A stretch of 64,000 nt of DNA from Actinomycetes bacterium (GCA_029782355.1 JAKOUY010000023.1:62001-126000), one strand, 5' to 3'. Shown: positions 45,007 to 55,093, numbered from the stretch's first letter. The notes: a model not told the origin generated them from the sequence alone. Numbers and translations: made by a program.

Positions 45007-45012
45007 TACCGT
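45007..45012 (+). promoter_or_regulatory. -10 box of acyl-CoA synthetase gene (leaderless)
   Basis: TACCGT lies six bases before the ATG at 45019. Confidence 0.5.
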
Positions 45013-45018
45013 TCGGCC

Positions 45019-46647
45019 ATGGACATCGGCGCGCTGCCCACCAGCACGATGCAGGACGATTACCAGCTGACGATCCGGCCGCTGTTCGAGCACGGCCGCC
45101 GCCAGCATGCGTCCAGCAAGGTGATCACCTTCACCGGCGACGGCTACACCGAGGCCAGCTTCGCCGAGGTCGCCGAGCGGGCCGACCGGCTGGCGGCGGC
45201 ACTGACCCGCCTCGGGATCCGCCCCGGCGATCGGGTCGGCACGTTCATGTGGAACAACCAGACCCACCTGGAGGCCTACCTGGCCGTGCCGTGCATGGGC
45301 GCGGTCCTGCACACGCTCAACATCCGCCTGTTCCCCGAGCAGCTCGACTACGTCATCAACCACGCCGAGGACCGGGTGATCATCGTCGACGCGTCGATCG
45401 CCCCGCTGCTGGGCCGGGTGCGCGACACGCTGCCGACGGTGCAGCACATCATCACCGTCGGTCAGGGCGACACGTCGAGCCTCGGCGAGACCCTCGACTA
45501 CGACGCCCTGCTGGCGGCCGAGCAGGCCGGGTTCGCCTACCCGGAGGTGCCCGAGCACGCCGGCGCGGCCATGTGCTACACGAGCGGAACCACCGGCAAC
45601 CCCAAGGGGGTCATGTACAGCCATCGCAGCACGTACCTGCACTCGCTGATGGCCACCAGCACGGCCTCGCTGGCACTGGCGGAGACCGACCGGATGCTGG
45701 TGATCGTGCCGATGTTCCACGCCAACGCCTGGGGCGTGCCGTACGCGGCGTGGCTGATCGGCGCCGACCTGGTGTTCCCCCAGCAGTACCTGCAGGCGGC
45801 GCCGCTGGCCCGGATCATCGAGGACACCCGCCCGACGTTGACGGGTGCGGTGCCGACGGTGCTGAACGACCTGCTGCACAACGCCCCCACCGCCGACCTG
45901 TCCTCGCTGCGGATGGTGATGTGCGGGGGAGCGGCCGTGCCGCGGGCGCTGATCGAGGGCTACCAGCAGACCTTCGGGGTGTGGATCACCCAGGGGTGGG
46001 GGATGACCGAGACCAGCCCGGTGTGCGCCTTCGGCACCCCGCCGAAGGACCGGGCCGACCGCTCCGAGGTCGACTGGCGGGTCAGGACCGGCCGGGTCAT
46101 GCCGGGCGTCGAGCTGCGCCTGGTGGACGACAACGGCGCCGTCCAGCCGTGGGACGGCGAATCCCTCGGGGAGATCGAGGTCCGCGGCCCATGGATCACC
46201 GGCTCCTACTACCACGTCGACGCGCCCGACCGCTTCGACGACGGGTGGTTGCGCACCGGTGACGTCGCCTCGGTGTCGGCGAACGGGTTCGTGATGATCA
46301 GCGACCGCGCCAAGGACGTGATCAAGTCCGGCGGCGAGTGGGTCTCATCGGTCGACCTGGAGAACACGATCATGGGTCATCCGGCGGTTGCCGAAGCGGC
46401 GGTGATCGGCGTGCCCGACGAGCGCTGGGACGAACGTCCGCTGGCCTGCGTGGTGCTGAAGGACGGCACCCAGGCCTCGGCCGACGACCTGCGCCACTGG
46501 CTGGCCGGTCGAACCGCCAAGTTCTGGGTGCCAGAGCACTGGTCGTTCATCGAGGCCGTGCCGAAGACCAGCGTCGGCAAGTTCGACAAGAAGGTCCTGC
46601 GCGCCCAGTTCGCCGGTGGTGACCTCGACGTGGAGACGCTCGACTAG
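45019..46647 (+). CDS. Long-chain fatty-acid-CoA ligase family protein
   Basis: The 542-residue enzyme has the phosphate loop [38 protein letters not shown] and the linker [16 protein letters not shown], with the catalytic lysine in [10 protein letters not shown]. The IKSGGEW linker groups it with medium/long-chain acyl-CoA ligases (FadD/AlkK type). Such a lysine is the known target of PatA-type acetylation, and a PatA-like gene is at 22525. It stands alone, divergent from thrH. Confidence 0.93.
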   Translation: MDIGALPTSTMQDDYQLTIRPLFEHGRRQHASSKVITFTGDGYTEASFAEVAERADRLAAALTRLGIRPGDRVGTFMWNNQTHLEAYLAVPCMGAVLHTLNIRLFPEQLDYVINHAEDRVIIVDASIAPLLGRVRDTLPTVQHIITVGQGDTSSLGETLDYDALLAAEQAGFAYPEVPEHAGAAMCYTSGTTGNPKGVMYSHRSTYLHSLMATSTASLALAETDRMLVIVPMFHANAWGVPYAAWLIGADLVFPQQYLQAAPLARIIEDTRPTLTGAVPTVLNDLLHNAPTADLSSLRMVMCGGAAVPRALIEGYQQTFGVWITQGWGMTETSPVCAFGTPPKDRADRSEVDWRVRTGRVMPGVELRLVDDNGAVQPWDGESLGEIEVRGPWITGSYYHVDAPDRFDDGWLRTGDVASVSANGFVMISDRAKDVIKSGGEWVSSVDLENTIMGHPAVAEAAVIGVPDERWDERPLACVVLKDGTQASADDLRHWLAGRTAKFWVPEHWSFIEAVPKTSVGKFDKKVLRAQFAGGDLDVETLD

Positions 46648-46667
46648 GTCCAGCCGCCGGCTGCCGG

Positions 46668-47213
46668 CTACTCGCCCGTCTGCCCGTCGATCGCCTCTCG
46701 CAACAGGTCGGCGTGGCCGTTGTGCCGGGCGTACTCCTCGATCATGTGCGTCAGGATCCAACGGAGGCTGGGTGCCCGACCGTCGGGCCACGGCCGCTTG
46801 GCGAGCTGATCGAGCCCGCCGTTGCCGAGCGCCTCGGCCAGGTCCTGGCGGGCTCGCTCGACACACCGGTCCCACAGCGCCAGCAGCTCGTCGGGGGTGT
46901 CGTCGGCCGCGCTGTGCCACTCCCAATCTCGGTCGGCCGCCCAGTCCACCGCGGCCCACGGTTCGCCCAACTCCCGACCGTGCAGCGACTGGGAGAACCA
47001 TCCCTCCTCGACGACCGCCAGGTGCTTGAGGATCCCGCCCAGCGTCATGGTCGAGGCAGCCGTGGTGGCCGACAGCCCGGCCGCATCGAGGCCGGCGCAC
47101 TTCCAGCGCAGCGTGGCCCGCTGGAAGTCGAGGAATCCGGTGAGCGTGGCGAGTTCGTCGCCCGCCGCGGGCGGCTCCGGGCGTCCCTGGTCGTCGATCG
47201 TCGGCTCGGACAT
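46668..47213 (-). CDS. DinB-family (DUF664) putative metal-dependent enzyme
   Basis: A 181-residue four-helix protein of the DinB/mycothiol-maleylpyruvate-isomerase-like group. Candidate metal histidines are in ILKHLAVVEEGWF and ILTHMIEEYARHNGHADLLRE, the classical DinB/DUF664 pattern. Members are thiol-dependent transferases, often using bacillithiol or mycothiol; the substrate here is not known. The ATG follows a TAGTCT box by eight bases, divergent from msrB. Confidence 0.88.
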   Translation of the reverse strand: MSEPTIDDQGRPEPPAAGDELATLTGFLDFQRATLRWKCAGLDAAGLSATTAASTMTLGGILKHLAVVEEGWFSQSLHGRELGEPWAAVDWAADRDWEWHSAADDTPDELLALWDRCVERARQDLAEALGNGGLDQLAKRPWPDGRAPSLRWILTHMIEEYARHNGHADLLREAIDGQTGE

Positions 47214-47221
47214 CGGCTCGT

Positions 47222-47227
47222 AGACTA
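47222..47227 (-). promoter_or_regulatory. -10 box of DinB gene (leaderless)
   Basis: TAGTCT on the minus strand, eight bases before the ATG at 47213. Confidence 0.4.
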
Positions 47228-47247
47228 CGGAACCCGAGGAGGTCGCC

Positions 47248-47661
47248 ATGACTGAATTGCCCCCGGCGGACATCCCCCAGACCGACGACGAGTGGCGAGG
47301 TCGGCTGACCCCGTTCCAGTACCAGGTGCTGCGCCAGGCGGGGACCGAGCGAGCGTGGACCGGGAAGTACGTCGACGAGCACGCCGACGGCACCTACCAC
47401 TGTGCCGGGTGCGACGCCATGCTGTTCGACGCCTCAGCCAAGTTCGAGTCCGGCTCCGGCTGGCCGAGCTTCTTCCAGACCGCGGCGCCCGACGCCGTCG
47501 AACTGATCGAGGATCGCAGCCATGGCATGGTTCGCACCGAGGTCCGCTGCCGGCGGTGTGGATCGCATCTCGGCCACCTGTTCGACGACGGTCCGGCGCC
47601 CACCGGCCACCGGTACTGCATGAACAGCGTCGCCCTCGACCTGCATCGTGCCGATGACTGA
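47248..47661 (+). CDS. msrB: Peptide-methionine (R)-S-oxide reductase
   Basis: The 137-residue protein repairs R-methionine sulfoxide. Two zinc CxxC pairs (HCAGCDA and RCRRCGS), the SGSGWPSFF core and the catalytic cysteine in [10 protein letters not shown] are all present. A strong GAGGAGG site (47236-47242) is five bases before the ATG, in contrast to the many leaderless genes around it. The protein is cytosolic. Confidence 0.96.
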   Translation: MTELPPADIPQTDDEWRGRLTPFQYQVLRQAGTERAWTGKYVDEHADGTYHCAGCDAMLFDASAKFESGSGWPSFFQTAAPDAVELIEDRSHGMVRTEVRCRRCGSHLGHLFDDGPAPTGHRYCMNSVALDLHRADD

Positions 47662-47689
47662 CCGGACGGCCGCGCAGCGAGCTGCGAAC

Positions 47690-48700
47690 ATGGGTCGCGT
47701 GACCTCCCCCCTCACGCTCTGGAAGGCCGGCGCGCTCAGCGTGCTGGCCGTGACCGCCGCCGCCTGCACCGACTCCACCAGCCGCGTCGCCCCGGCCACC
47801 AACCCGCCCGGCCAGACCCTCCCGGCGCCGACGGACGTGCTGTCGTCGATCGCCGTCGGCACCCTTCCGGCCGTCACCGTGGTGCTCCCGCAGCAGCCCG
47901 CTCAGCCGGTCTCGTCCACCAAGCCACGCCCGTCGAGCTCGTCCACCGCCGCCACGAAGCCGGCCAAGCACTCGACCACGACGACCACTGCTGCGGCCAC
48001 GACGACCACCGCCCCGGCTCCCGCCAGCGCCTGGACGCCGATGTCGCTCGACTCGATCCAGGGTCCGGTCGCCGTGCCGTGCTGCGCCGAGAACTATCAC
48101 GGCACCGCATCGCCCCCGCTGCCGGCCGCTGGCGCCGCGCTCGCCGACGGCACCTACGTGGTCGAGGGGCGGTTCCGCAAGGTGCCGTCCAAGCCCCTCC
48201 AGTTGACGGTGTTCCGGTTGGAGGAGTGCGCCAAGATCCCCACGTCGTGTGAGGACTTCGGCAGCGACGCCACCGCCCTGGGCATCGACCGCAGCGCGTC
48301 ACTGGCACTGACCCTCCCGCTGGACAAGAAGCTGCACGTCGTCTTCACCGGCTTCGACGGCACGAGCAACAGCGCCGTGGCCGTGTCGGGCACCGGCGCC
48401 GATCTGGCGGCGTTGGCCACAGCGCTGCACGACAGCTATCAGAAGGTCATCGGCAACCGGATCGCCAAGGGCGAGAATCCGGACAAGGTCCTGGCCGACG
48501 TCGCCGCCCACCCTCGCGGCGGCTGGAGCGCCGCACCCGAGGGATCCGGCGTGCTGATGTTCTCGTCCGGGTCGCTGCCCAAGGTGCTGCTCCAGGTCGC
48601 CCCGCAGACCAACAACGGCACCGACCTGCTCGGTTTGATCGCCGTGCACGTCGAGGGCGGCGTGATCACCCTCAACACCTACGCCGGCTTCTACAGCTGA
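47690..48700 (+). CDS. Hypothetical exported protein with Thr-rich linker
   Basis: I do not recognise the family. The 336-residue form begins with a signal sequence (about 1-26, ending TAAAC, a weak lipobox), then a Ser/Thr/Pro-rich linker with TTTTTAAATTTT, then a globular part of some 220 residues with cysteines in AVPCCAENY, LEECAKIPTSCED. These cysteines suggest disulfides outside the cell. Earlier in-frame starts at 47648 and 47654 overlap msrB. It may be co-transcribed with msrB. Confidence 0.7.
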   Translation: MGRVTSPLTLWKAGALSVLAVTAAACTDSTSRVAPATNPPGQTLPAPTDVLSSIAVGTLPAVTVVLPQQPAQPVSSTKPRPSSSSTAATKPAKHSTTTTTAAATTTTAPAPASAWTPMSLDSIQGPVAVPCCAENYHGTASPPLPAAGAALADGTYVVEGRFRKVPSKPLQLTVFRLEECAKIPTSCEDFGSDATALGIDRSASLALTLPLDKKLHVVFTGFDGTSNSAVAVSGTGADLAALATALHDSYQKVIGNRIAKGENPDKVLADVAAHPRGGWSAAPEGSGVLMFSSGSLPKVLLQVAPQTNNGTDLLGLIAVHVEGGVITLNTYAGFYS

Positions 48701-48743
48701 CCGGCTCGGTGGCTGCCGGCCACGCCCGGGGAGCCGGCTCGAC

Positions 48744-51260
48744 TCAGCTCGGCGAGCCCAGCGCTCCACCCAGGCGCTCGTGCTCCCGGGCGTACAGGGC
48801 GGCGTTGACGCGTTGGCGCTCCAGCGTCTGGTCCAACGACTTGGCGGCCTGCGGGATGGGATGCTCGGCGAAGAAGGCTTGGACGTCGGCGACCGCGGCC
48901 GGCTCGACGAGGAGCTTGACGGACTCGACCATCCGCCCGATGGTGTTGCTCGGGAAGCGACGGTTGGCGTCGTCCCATCGCCGGCGGACCGCCTCCCAGA
49001 CCTGGGTGCCGCGAGCCGGGTTGCCGATCGCCCGGCCGAGCACGAACGGTGCGTCCTGGGTCCGCACCGAGCCGAACGCCAGGTCGATGACCCGCGCCAT
49101 CTGAGCCTCGGTCGGGAAGTCGGCCAGGGCGTAGAGGTAGCGGCGCTCCTCCTGCGGGGTGGCAGGGGAGCGGTAGCGGGCGATGAACCGGTCCAGGTCG
49201 GCGTCGGTGCCGTTGGCGGCGACCACCGCGGTGGATGCCGCCACCAGTTCCGGATCGGCGTCGGCGTCGTCCAACCACCGGCGAGCGGCGTCGACGACCT
49301 CGGCGTCGCCACCGACCGTGCCGAGCAGGGTCACGAGCGTGCCGCGCAGCTTGCCGGTCAGGTCGTCCTCGCCGGCGGCCGGCGACCAGCCGAGATCGTC
49401 GAGCACCGGTCGCACCAGGCGACGGATCCGCTCGGCCAGTCGGGTCCGGACGTCGCCATCGGCGAGGCGCCACACGCCGCGCAGTCCACCGGCGATCGCC
49501 TGCCACACGGCCAGGGCCCGCTCGTCGCCGAACCCCTCGGCGAATCGCACGAACGCCGCGGCCTCGAGCCGCCCGGCGACCACCTCGTTCCAGGCGTCGT
49601 CCACCAGGTTGTAGCGCTCCACGACGGTCAGCGCCGACAACGCCTCGCCGACCAGGCGGCTGCGCAGGGTCTCGTCGTAGGCGACGCGGTAGAAGCCGTG
49701 CCCGCCGGCATTGACCACCACGGCCGCTTCGGCCGAGGGCAGCTCGACGGTCGCCTCCGCCGCATCGAGCAGCACCTTGCGGGGCACGCCGTCGATCGAC
49801 AGGTGCACCGGGACGACGAACAGCGTGGCGTCGTCGGTGTCGCCGAAGCCGAACCGTTGCTGGCGCAGCACGATCCGGGTGCCGTCGAGCGAGGCCGACA
49901 CCAGCGGATAGCCGGCCTGCCAGATCCACGAGTCCATCAACCGCCGCACCGGGGTCTGCGGGTTGGCCTCCTCGATGGCGTCCCACAGGTCGCCGGTCTC
50001 GGTGTTCCCGTACTCGTGTGTCGTCAGGTAGTGGCTGACGCCGGCGCGGAACTGCTCCTCGCCCAGGTACTGCTCCAGCATGCGCAGCAACGAGCCGCCC
50101 TTCTGGTAGGTCAGCAGATCGAACATGCCCTCGCAGTCCTCGGGCGCTCCGACGGGGAACTCGACGGTCCGGGTGGAGGCCAGCGAGTCGACCTCGAAGG
50201 CCATCGAGCGCTCCAGGGCGAAGCTGGCCCAGCGCTGCCATTCGGGGCGGAAAGCGTCGCAGCAGGCCACCTCCATGAAGGTGGCGAACGCTTCGTTCAG
50301 CCAGATGCCGTTCCACCACCGCATCGTCACCAGATCCCCGAACCACATGTGGGCCAATTCGTGGGTGATCACGTCGCCGAGGTTCTGCAACTCCTGCTGG
50401 GTCGCCTGGGCCGGGTCGGCCAGCAGCAGCGTCTCCCGGTAGGTGATGCACCCGAGGTTCTCCATCGCTCCGGCGGCAAAGTCGGGCAGGGCGATCATGT
50501 CGCACTTGTCGGTCGGGTAGGGGATGCCGTAGTAGTCCTGGTACCAACCGAGGGCGAACGCCCCGGCTTCCAGCCCGAAGGCGGTGAGGTGACCCTTGCC
50601 CGGCAGGTGGATGATCCGTAGCGGGATCGACCCGCCACCGAGGCGGGGCACGTCGACGGCCTCGGTGGCCTCGAGCTTGCCGACCACGAAGGCGACCAGG
50701 TAGGTGCTCATCGGCATCGTCCGTCCGAAGCGGACCACGTCCTTGCCGTCGTGGCGGGTCCGTTCGATCTCCGGCCCGTTGGAGACCGCCAGCAGGCCGG
50801 GCTCGACGATCAGGGTGACGTCGAAGGTCGCCTTGAAGTCCGGCTCGTCGAAGCAGGGGAATGCCCGACGGCAATCGGTGGCCTGCATCTGACTGGTGGC
50901 GATGACCTGCTCGACCCCGTGGTCATCGGTGTAGGTGCTGCGGTACCAGCCGCGCAACTTGTCGTTCAGCGTCCCGGTGAAGTCGATGGCCAGCACCACG
51001 CCCGCCGGGTCGGCGGCGTGGACGACGGTCAACCGCTGGGTGGCTTCGTCGAGGCGGAACTCGGCATCGTGACCGTCGACCTGGACCCGGGCGATGTCCA
51101 GCTCGGCGGCGTTGAGGACGATCTCCGCGATCGGCTCGTTGATCACCGCGTCGATCACCACGTGGCCGGTGAAGGTGGCCGCGGTGAGATCCGGTTCGAG
51201 CGCCAGGGTGTACGCCTGGGGGACCACGGAGCGCGCCAAACGATGGGGGTTGGTGTGCAT
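48744..51260 (-). CDS. pepN: Aminopeptidase N (M1 family)
   Basis: An 838-residue zinc aminopeptidase. The exopeptidase motif GAMENLG and zinc site VITHELAHMWFGD with the downstream NEAFATFME glutamate lie around residues 255-310, and an ERAP1-like C-terminal domain fills the second half. It trims N-terminal residues from peptides in the cytosol. TACGCT lies seven bases before the ATG. It is divergent from obgE. Confidence 0.95.
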   Translation of the reverse strand: MHTNPHRLARSVVPQAYTLALEPDLTAATFTGHVVIDAVINEPIAEIVLNAAELDIARVQVDGHDAEFRLDEATQRLTVVHAADPAGVVLAIDFTGTLNDKLRGWYRSTYTDDHGVEQVIATSQMQATDCRRAFPCFDEPDFKATFDVTLIVEPGLLAVSNGPEIERTRHDGKDVVRFGRTMPMSTYLVAFVVGKLEATEAVDVPRLGGGSIPLRIIHLPGKGHLTAFGLEAGAFALGWYQDYYGIPYPTDKCDMIALPDFAAGAMENLGCITYRETLLLADPAQATQQELQNLGDVITHELAHMWFGDLVTMRWWNGIWLNEAFATFMEVACCDAFRPEWQRWASFALERSMAFEVDSLASTRTVEFPVGAPEDCEGMFDLLTYQKGGSLLRMLEQYLGEEQFRAGVSHYLTTHEYGNTETGDLWDAIEEANPQTPVRRLMDSWIWQAGYPLVSASLDGTRIVLRQQRFGFGDTDDATLFVVPVHLSIDGVPRKVLLDAAEATVELPSAEAAVVVNAGGHGFYRVAYDETLRSRLVGEALSALTVVERYNLVDDAWNEVVAGRLEAAAFVRFAEGFGDERALAVWQAIAGGLRGVWRLADGDVRTRLAERIRRLVRPVLDDLGWSPAAGEDDLTGKLRGTLVTLLGTVGGDAEVVDAARRWLDDADADPELVAASTAVVAANGTDADLDRFIARYRSPATPQEERRYLYALADFPTEAQMARVIDLAFGSVRTQDAPFVLGRAIGNPARGTQVWEAVRRRWDDANRRFPSNTIGRMVESVKLLVEPAAVADVQAFFAEHPIPQAAKSLDQTLERQRVNAALYAREHERLGGALGSPS

Positions 51261-51267
51261 GGCGGCC

Positions 51268-51273
51268 AGCGTA
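51268..51273 (-). promoter_or_regulatory. -10 box of pepN (leaderless)
   Basis: TACGCT on the minus strand, seven bases before the ATG at 51260. Confidence 0.45.
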
Positions 51274-51338
51274 CCCGTCCTCCCCGGAGCGTCGAGGCGC
51301 TCCCGGTAGCCTGCATGGGTCCCGGGAAGAGTGGTTGG

Positions 51339-52580
51339 ATGAGCGGGTTCGTCGACGAGGCCCAATTGAACGTGCGAGGCGGCGATGGCGGTGCGGGCTG
51401 CGTGGCGTTCCGTCGCGAGGGGCCGGTCGTGCTCGGTGGGCCGAACGGCGGCGACGGTGGCCGCGGCGGTGACGTCTGGCTGGTAGCCGACCGCAACGTC
51501 GCCTCCCTGCTGGCCTTCCGCGACCACCCCCACCGCCGGGCCACGAACGGCGTCCATGGGCGGGGCAAGGACCTCCACGGCAAGCGTGGCGAGTCGATCG
51601 ACGTCGCCGTGCCGGAGGGCACGGTGATCACCGACCTGTACAGCGGCGAGCTCCTGGCCGATCTCGCCGGCCACGGGGATCGGTGGCGCGCCGCGGCGGG
51701 CGGGCGCGGCGGGCGGGGCAACGCCAAGTTCCTGTCGAACAAGCGGCGGGCGCCGTCGTTCGCCGAGCAGGGCGAGCACGGCGAGGAGCGTTGGCTGAAG
51801 CTCGAGCTGAAGCTGATGGCCGACGTCGCCCTGGTGGGCTTCCCCAACGTCGGCAAGAGCACGCTGATCTCGGTGATCAGCGCGGCCAAGCCGAAGATCG
51901 CCGACTACCCGTTCACCACGCTGGAGCCCAACCTCGGCGTGGTCCGCCTCGACGAGCACACCGAGTTCGTCGTGGCCGACATCCCCGGACTGATCGAGGG
52001 CGCCGCCGAGGGGCGCGGCCTCGGTCACCGCTTCCTGCGGCACATCGAACGGGCCCGGGTGCTGTGCTTGCTCGTCGACCTGTCGGCCGCTGCCGAGGTG
52101 GCCCCGACCGAGCAGCAGCGCGTACTGCTGGCCGAGCTCGAACAGTACGAACCGGCGTTGCTCGACCGTCCCCGCCTGGTGGTCGGCACGAAAGCCGACG
52201 CCGCTGCCGAGGCGGACTGGGGCGGCGAGCGGATCTCGGCGGCGACCGGCCAGGGCGTGCGCGAGCTGGTCGGGCGGATGGCATCGCTGGTCCACGAGGC
52301 CCGCCAGGCCGAGCCGGAGCACGACGGCGTGGTGATCATCCGTCCGGAGGTCGAGGGCGCGGCGGTCGAGCGGGTCGGTGCCAACGAGTTCCGGGTCACC
52401 GGCCGTCAGGTCGAGCGGGCCGTGGCGTTGAACGACGTCACCACGCCCGACGCGCTGTCCTACATCGATCACCAGCTCGGCCGCCTCGGCGTGCCCAAGC
52501 TCCTGGCCCGCGCCGGGGCCACCGACGGCGACGTGGTGTGGGTCGGCGACTTCAGCTTCGAGTACCGCCAGGACGGGTGA
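51339..52580 (+). CDS. obgE: GTPase Obg/CgtA
   Basis: The 413-residue protein has the glycine-rich Obg domain (1-158), the G domain with GFPNVGKST, DIPGLIEGAAEG and GTKAD, and a C-terminal OCT domain (about 335-413). Obg takes part in ribosome assembly and stress control. A TAGCCT box (51307-51312) and a GGGAAGAG site before the ATG support the start at 51339 rather than 51315. In many bacteria rplU-rpmA precede obgE; here they do not, and pepN is upstream instead. proB follows after one base. Confidence 0.96.
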   Translation: MSGFVDEAQLNVRGGDGGAGCVAFRREGPVVLGGPNGGDGGRGGDVWLVADRNVASLLAFRDHPHRRATNGVHGRGKDLHGKRGESIDVAVPEGTVITDLYSGELLADLAGHGDRWRAAAGGRGGRGNAKFLSNKRRAPSFAEQGEHGEERWLKLELKLMADVALVGFPNVGKSTLISVISAAKPKIADYPFTTLEPNLGVVRLDEHTEFVVADIPGLIEGAAEGRGLGHRFLRHIERARVLCLLVDLSAAAEVAPTEQQRVLLAELEQYEPALLDRPRLVVGTKADAAAEADWGGERISAATGQGVRELVGRMASLVHEARQAEPEHDGVVIIRPEVEGAAVERVGANEFRVTGRQVERAVALNDVTTPDALSYIDHQLGRLGVPKLLARAGATDGDVVWVGDFSFEYRQDG

Positions 52581-52581
52581 C

Positions 52582-53664
52582 GTGCGCATCGTCGTCAAGG
52601 TCGGAACGTCGTCGCTCACCGACGCGCTCGGGGTGATCAACGAGCAGGCCATCGCCCAGGTCTGCGCCCAGGTGGCCGAGCTGCGCCGCACCGGGCACCA
52701 GGTGCTCCTGGTCAGCAGTGGGGCGGTCTCGGCCGGGGTCGCCGCGTTGGGCATGGACAGCCGCCCGACCGACATCCCCACCCTGCAAGCCATCGCTGCC
52801 GCCGGGCAGAGCCGGCTGATGGAGGTCTACAACCGGGTGTTCGCCGGCCACGGTCTGGTTGCCGCCCAGGTCCTGCTCGTGCCGCACGACTTCGTCGATC
52901 GTCGTCAGTACCTGCACGCCCGGCGCACCGTCACCCGGCTGCTCGAGTTGGGCTGCGTGCCCGTGGTCAACGAGAACGACGCCATCGCCAGCCACGACGT
53001 GCGCTACGGCGACAACGACCGGATCGCCGCGCTGCTCTCGCACAACGTGGCGGCCGACCTGCTGGTGCTGCTGACCGACACCGACGGTCTCTACACCGCC
53101 GATCCGCGTCTCGACCCGGCGGCCCGCCTGATCGCCGAGGTTCCGGCCGACGATCCGCTGCTGGCGGTGTCCGCCACCAGCCGCGGCTCGGCGCGCGGCA
53201 GCGGAGGCATGGCGTCGAAGCTGACCGCGGCCCGGATGGCGTCGTGGTCGGGGATCACCAGCGTCATCGCCGCCGCCCACCGACCGAACGTCCTCGTCGA
53301 TGCTGCCGCGGGGGAACTGGTCGGCACCACCTTCCGGCCCGGGCGGCGCAAGCTGCCGGCACGCAAGCTGTGGATCGGGTTCGCCACCCACCTGCACGGG
53401 GCGGTGGTGGTCGACGACGGGGCCCGCCGGGCGCTGTTGCGCAACACCTCGCTGCTCCCGGCCGGGGTCGTCGACGTCGTCGGCTCGTTCCACGAGGGTG
53501 ACGTCGTCGAGATCCGTGATCAGACGGGCGCCACCGTGGCCCGGGGGATGGCGCTGGTCGATGCCGGGGTGCTGCGCACCATCGCCGGCCGACGCACCGC
53601 TGACCTGCCCTCGCACGTCGCCCACGAGGTCATCCACCGCGACGACCTCGTCGTCCTCGCCTGA
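52582..53664 (+). CDS. proB: Glutamate 5-kinase
   Basis: A 360-residue kinase for the first step of proline synthesis. The amino-acid-kinase domain shows VVKVGTSSLT, LVSSGAVSAG, NENDAI and GTGGM-like GSGGMASKLTAA; a PUA domain fills the last ~85 residues. GTG start one base after the obgE stop, so the pair is an operon. proA is not in the window. Confidence 0.96.
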   Translation: MRIVVKVGTSSLTDALGVINEQAIAQVCAQVAELRRTGHQVLLVSSGAVSAGVAALGMDSRPTDIPTLQAIAAAGQSRLMEVYNRVFAGHGLVAAQVLLVPHDFVDRRQYLHARRTVTRLLELGCVPVVNENDAIASHDVRYGDNDRIAALLSHNVAADLLVLLTDTDGLYTADPRLDPAARLIAEVPADDPLLAVSATSRGSARGSGGMASKLTAARMASWSGITSVIAAAHRPNVLVDAAAGELVGTTFRPGRRKLPARKLWIGFATHLHGAVVVDDGARRALLRNTSLLPAGVVDVVGSFHEGDVVEIRDQTGATVARGMALVDAGVLRTIAGRRTADLPSHVAHEVIHRDDLVVLA

Positions 53665-53812
53665 CCACCGACGCCTCCCCCGCCACCCACCGACGCCCCA
53701 CCCGCCACCCACCGACGCCCCGCCCCACCATCCCCACCCACCGACGCCCCACCCGCCGACTCCCCCCACCCACCGACGCCCCACCCGCCGGCCCCCGCAT
53801 GCCCGCCCACGG
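53665..53812. repeat. C-rich tract with five degenerate tandem repeats
   Basis: CCACCGACGCC recurs at 53665, 53687, 53709, 53738 and 53770, each followed by a C-rich filler (spacing 22, 22, 29 and 32 bases). With the palindrome at 53814 it takes up most of the 307-base gap between proB and the second DUF559 gene. No gene is seen here. Confidence 0.85.
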
Positions 53813-53813
53813 C

Positions 53814-53861
53814 CCCATGGGCGCGGAAACGTGCAGGAGTGCGAGGTTCCGCGCCCACGTG
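53814..53861. repeat. 48-base palindromic repeat R1
   Basis: It begins CCCATGGGCGCGGAA and ends with TTCCGCGCCC plus a degenerate outer arm. The inner ten bases of each arm pair perfectly. The first 22 bases match R2 with one change. Confidence 0.85.
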
Positions 53862-53970
53862 CGCAGGATCGCCCAGTTCTCCACCGCCAGCGGTTGGCAG
53901 CGCGTGCATCGGGCGATACGGTCCGCTGCGCTTCCCCCAACGCGACTGCACGGAATCACTCGGAGGGCAC

Positions 53971-54900
53971 GTGTCGCCTCGTCTCTGGAAGCCTGCGGTG
54001 GACGCCTGGTTCGCCGCCCACCATGGAGCCATCACCACCCAGACCATGCGGAACCTCGGCGCCTCGGCGTCGACCATCGCCCGGATGGCCCAGCGCGGTG
54101 ATCTGGCGAGAATCGCCGGCGGTGTCTATCGCCACCCGGCCACCCCACTGACCGACCTGCCGTTGATGTCGGCGGCCTGCCAGCGCTTCGCCGATGTCAT
54201 GGTCGGGTTCACGTCGGCGTGTTCGGAGTGGGGACTGCGCGGGATCCCGGATTGTGGCGTCCGCATGCTGGCGCCCCACGGGGTGACGCCGGAGATCGAG
54301 GGGGTCATCGTCCATCGCAGTCGGCGGATCGATCCCGTCGATCGGGTCGAGCGGGTCGACGGGATCCGCCTCACGAGCCCGCCGCGCAGCCTGTGCGACG
54401 CCGCCGACCTGCTCGGGATCGCCGCATGTTCGTCCGCGCTGGAGCAGCTGATCGGCAACTACTGCACGCTGGCGACGGTCGTCGACACCTTCGTGCGCCT
54501 GGCGCACCCGCAGCGCCCCGGCACCCGGACCATGCAGGCCGTGCTGCGGAGCCGGCAGGCGTGGCGGTCGGCCTTGCAGAGCGACCTCGAGCGGCGGGTG
54601 CTCGACGAGATCCGCCGGCAGCACCTACCAATGCCGGTACCACAGTTTCGGCTGCGGCTGCCCGACGGAGCCGACATCCACCTCGACTTCGCCTGGCCCG
54701 AGGCGCGGGTGGCCGTCGAGGTCGACCACCCGGCGTGGCACGCCGGCGCGACGCAGTCCCATCGCGACAAGCACCGAGACCGCAAGGCGGCGACGGTGGG
54801 CTGGTTGACGGCGCGGGTCACCGACCTGGACGTCCGCAGTGGCCTTCCCGAGGCCATCGCCGACCTCGCAGCGATCCTGGCGCTCCGCTCCGCCGCCTGA
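53971..54900 (+). CDS. AbiEi-type/DUF559 nuclease-like protein (element B)
   Basis: The 309-residue protein has an N-terminal winged helix of the AbiEi antitoxin type (about 8-55, HHGAITTQTMRNLGASASTI and GGVYRHP), a middle AbiEi-like part (LTSPPRSLCDAADL) and a C-terminal DUF559 domain with Asp in IHLDFAWPE, Glu in VAVEVDHPAWH and a late GWLTARVTDLDV strand. This arrangement suits a DNA-binding protein with a possible nuclease end. The GTG start has a GGAGGG site four bases upstream, and TACGGT at 53917 may be its -10. No AbiEii-type toxin gene is adjacent, so a toxin-antitoxin role is doubtful. Confidence 0.83.
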   Translation: MSPRLWKPAVDAWFAAHHGAITTQTMRNLGASASTIARMAQRGDLARIAGGVYRHPATPLTDLPLMSAACQRFADVMVGFTSACSEWGLRGIPDCGVRMLAPHGVTPEIEGVIVHRSRRIDPVDRVERVDGIRLTSPPRSLCDAADLLGIAACSSALEQLIGNYCTLATVVDTFVRLAHPQRPGTRTMQAVLRSRQAWRSALQSDLERRVLDEIRRQHLPMPVPQFRLRLPDGADIHLDFAWPEARVAVEVDHPAWHAGATQSHRDKHRDRKAATVGWLTARVTDLDVRSGLPEAIADLAAILALRSAA

Positions 54901-54911
54901 CGCCCCTCGAG

Positions 54912-54959
54912 CCCATGGGCGCGGAACCGTGCACGTGCGGAAGTCTGCGCGCCCATGGG
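54912..54959. repeat. 48-base palindromic repeat R2
   Basis: Perfect 12-base arms CCCATGGGCGCG and CGCGCCCATGGG enclose a 24-base centre with GAACCGTGCACGT. It starts eleven bases after the DUF559 stop codon and could also serve as its transcription terminator. Confidence 0.9.
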
Positions 54960-55093
54960 ACTCGGGTGGCTCGGGGTAGCTGGGTGCGGGCGAGGTCCGG
55001 CCGGGACGTCGGGACACGCCTTGGCCCGGACCCGGTTCGATCGGCCGGGAGAAGCCGGGACCCGCCTGACACGGTCGCCTGACGCCCCTCGTG

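Larger units (their letters stand above)
53814..54959. mobile_element. Candidate element: 48-base palindromes around a second DUF559/AbiEi gene
   Basis: A palindrome lies before (53814-53861) and one directly after (54912-54959) the gene at 53971-54900, with a third copy at 55094-55141. The layout copies the element at 36306-37226, but the repeat arms have a different sequence. No transposase is recognisable. Confidence 0.55.

Noticed and set aside
53971-54900. Type IV toxin-antitoxin system built on the AbiEi-like gene.
   Set aside because: No AbiEii-type toxin gene is adjacent; the gene is bordered by repeats on both sides.
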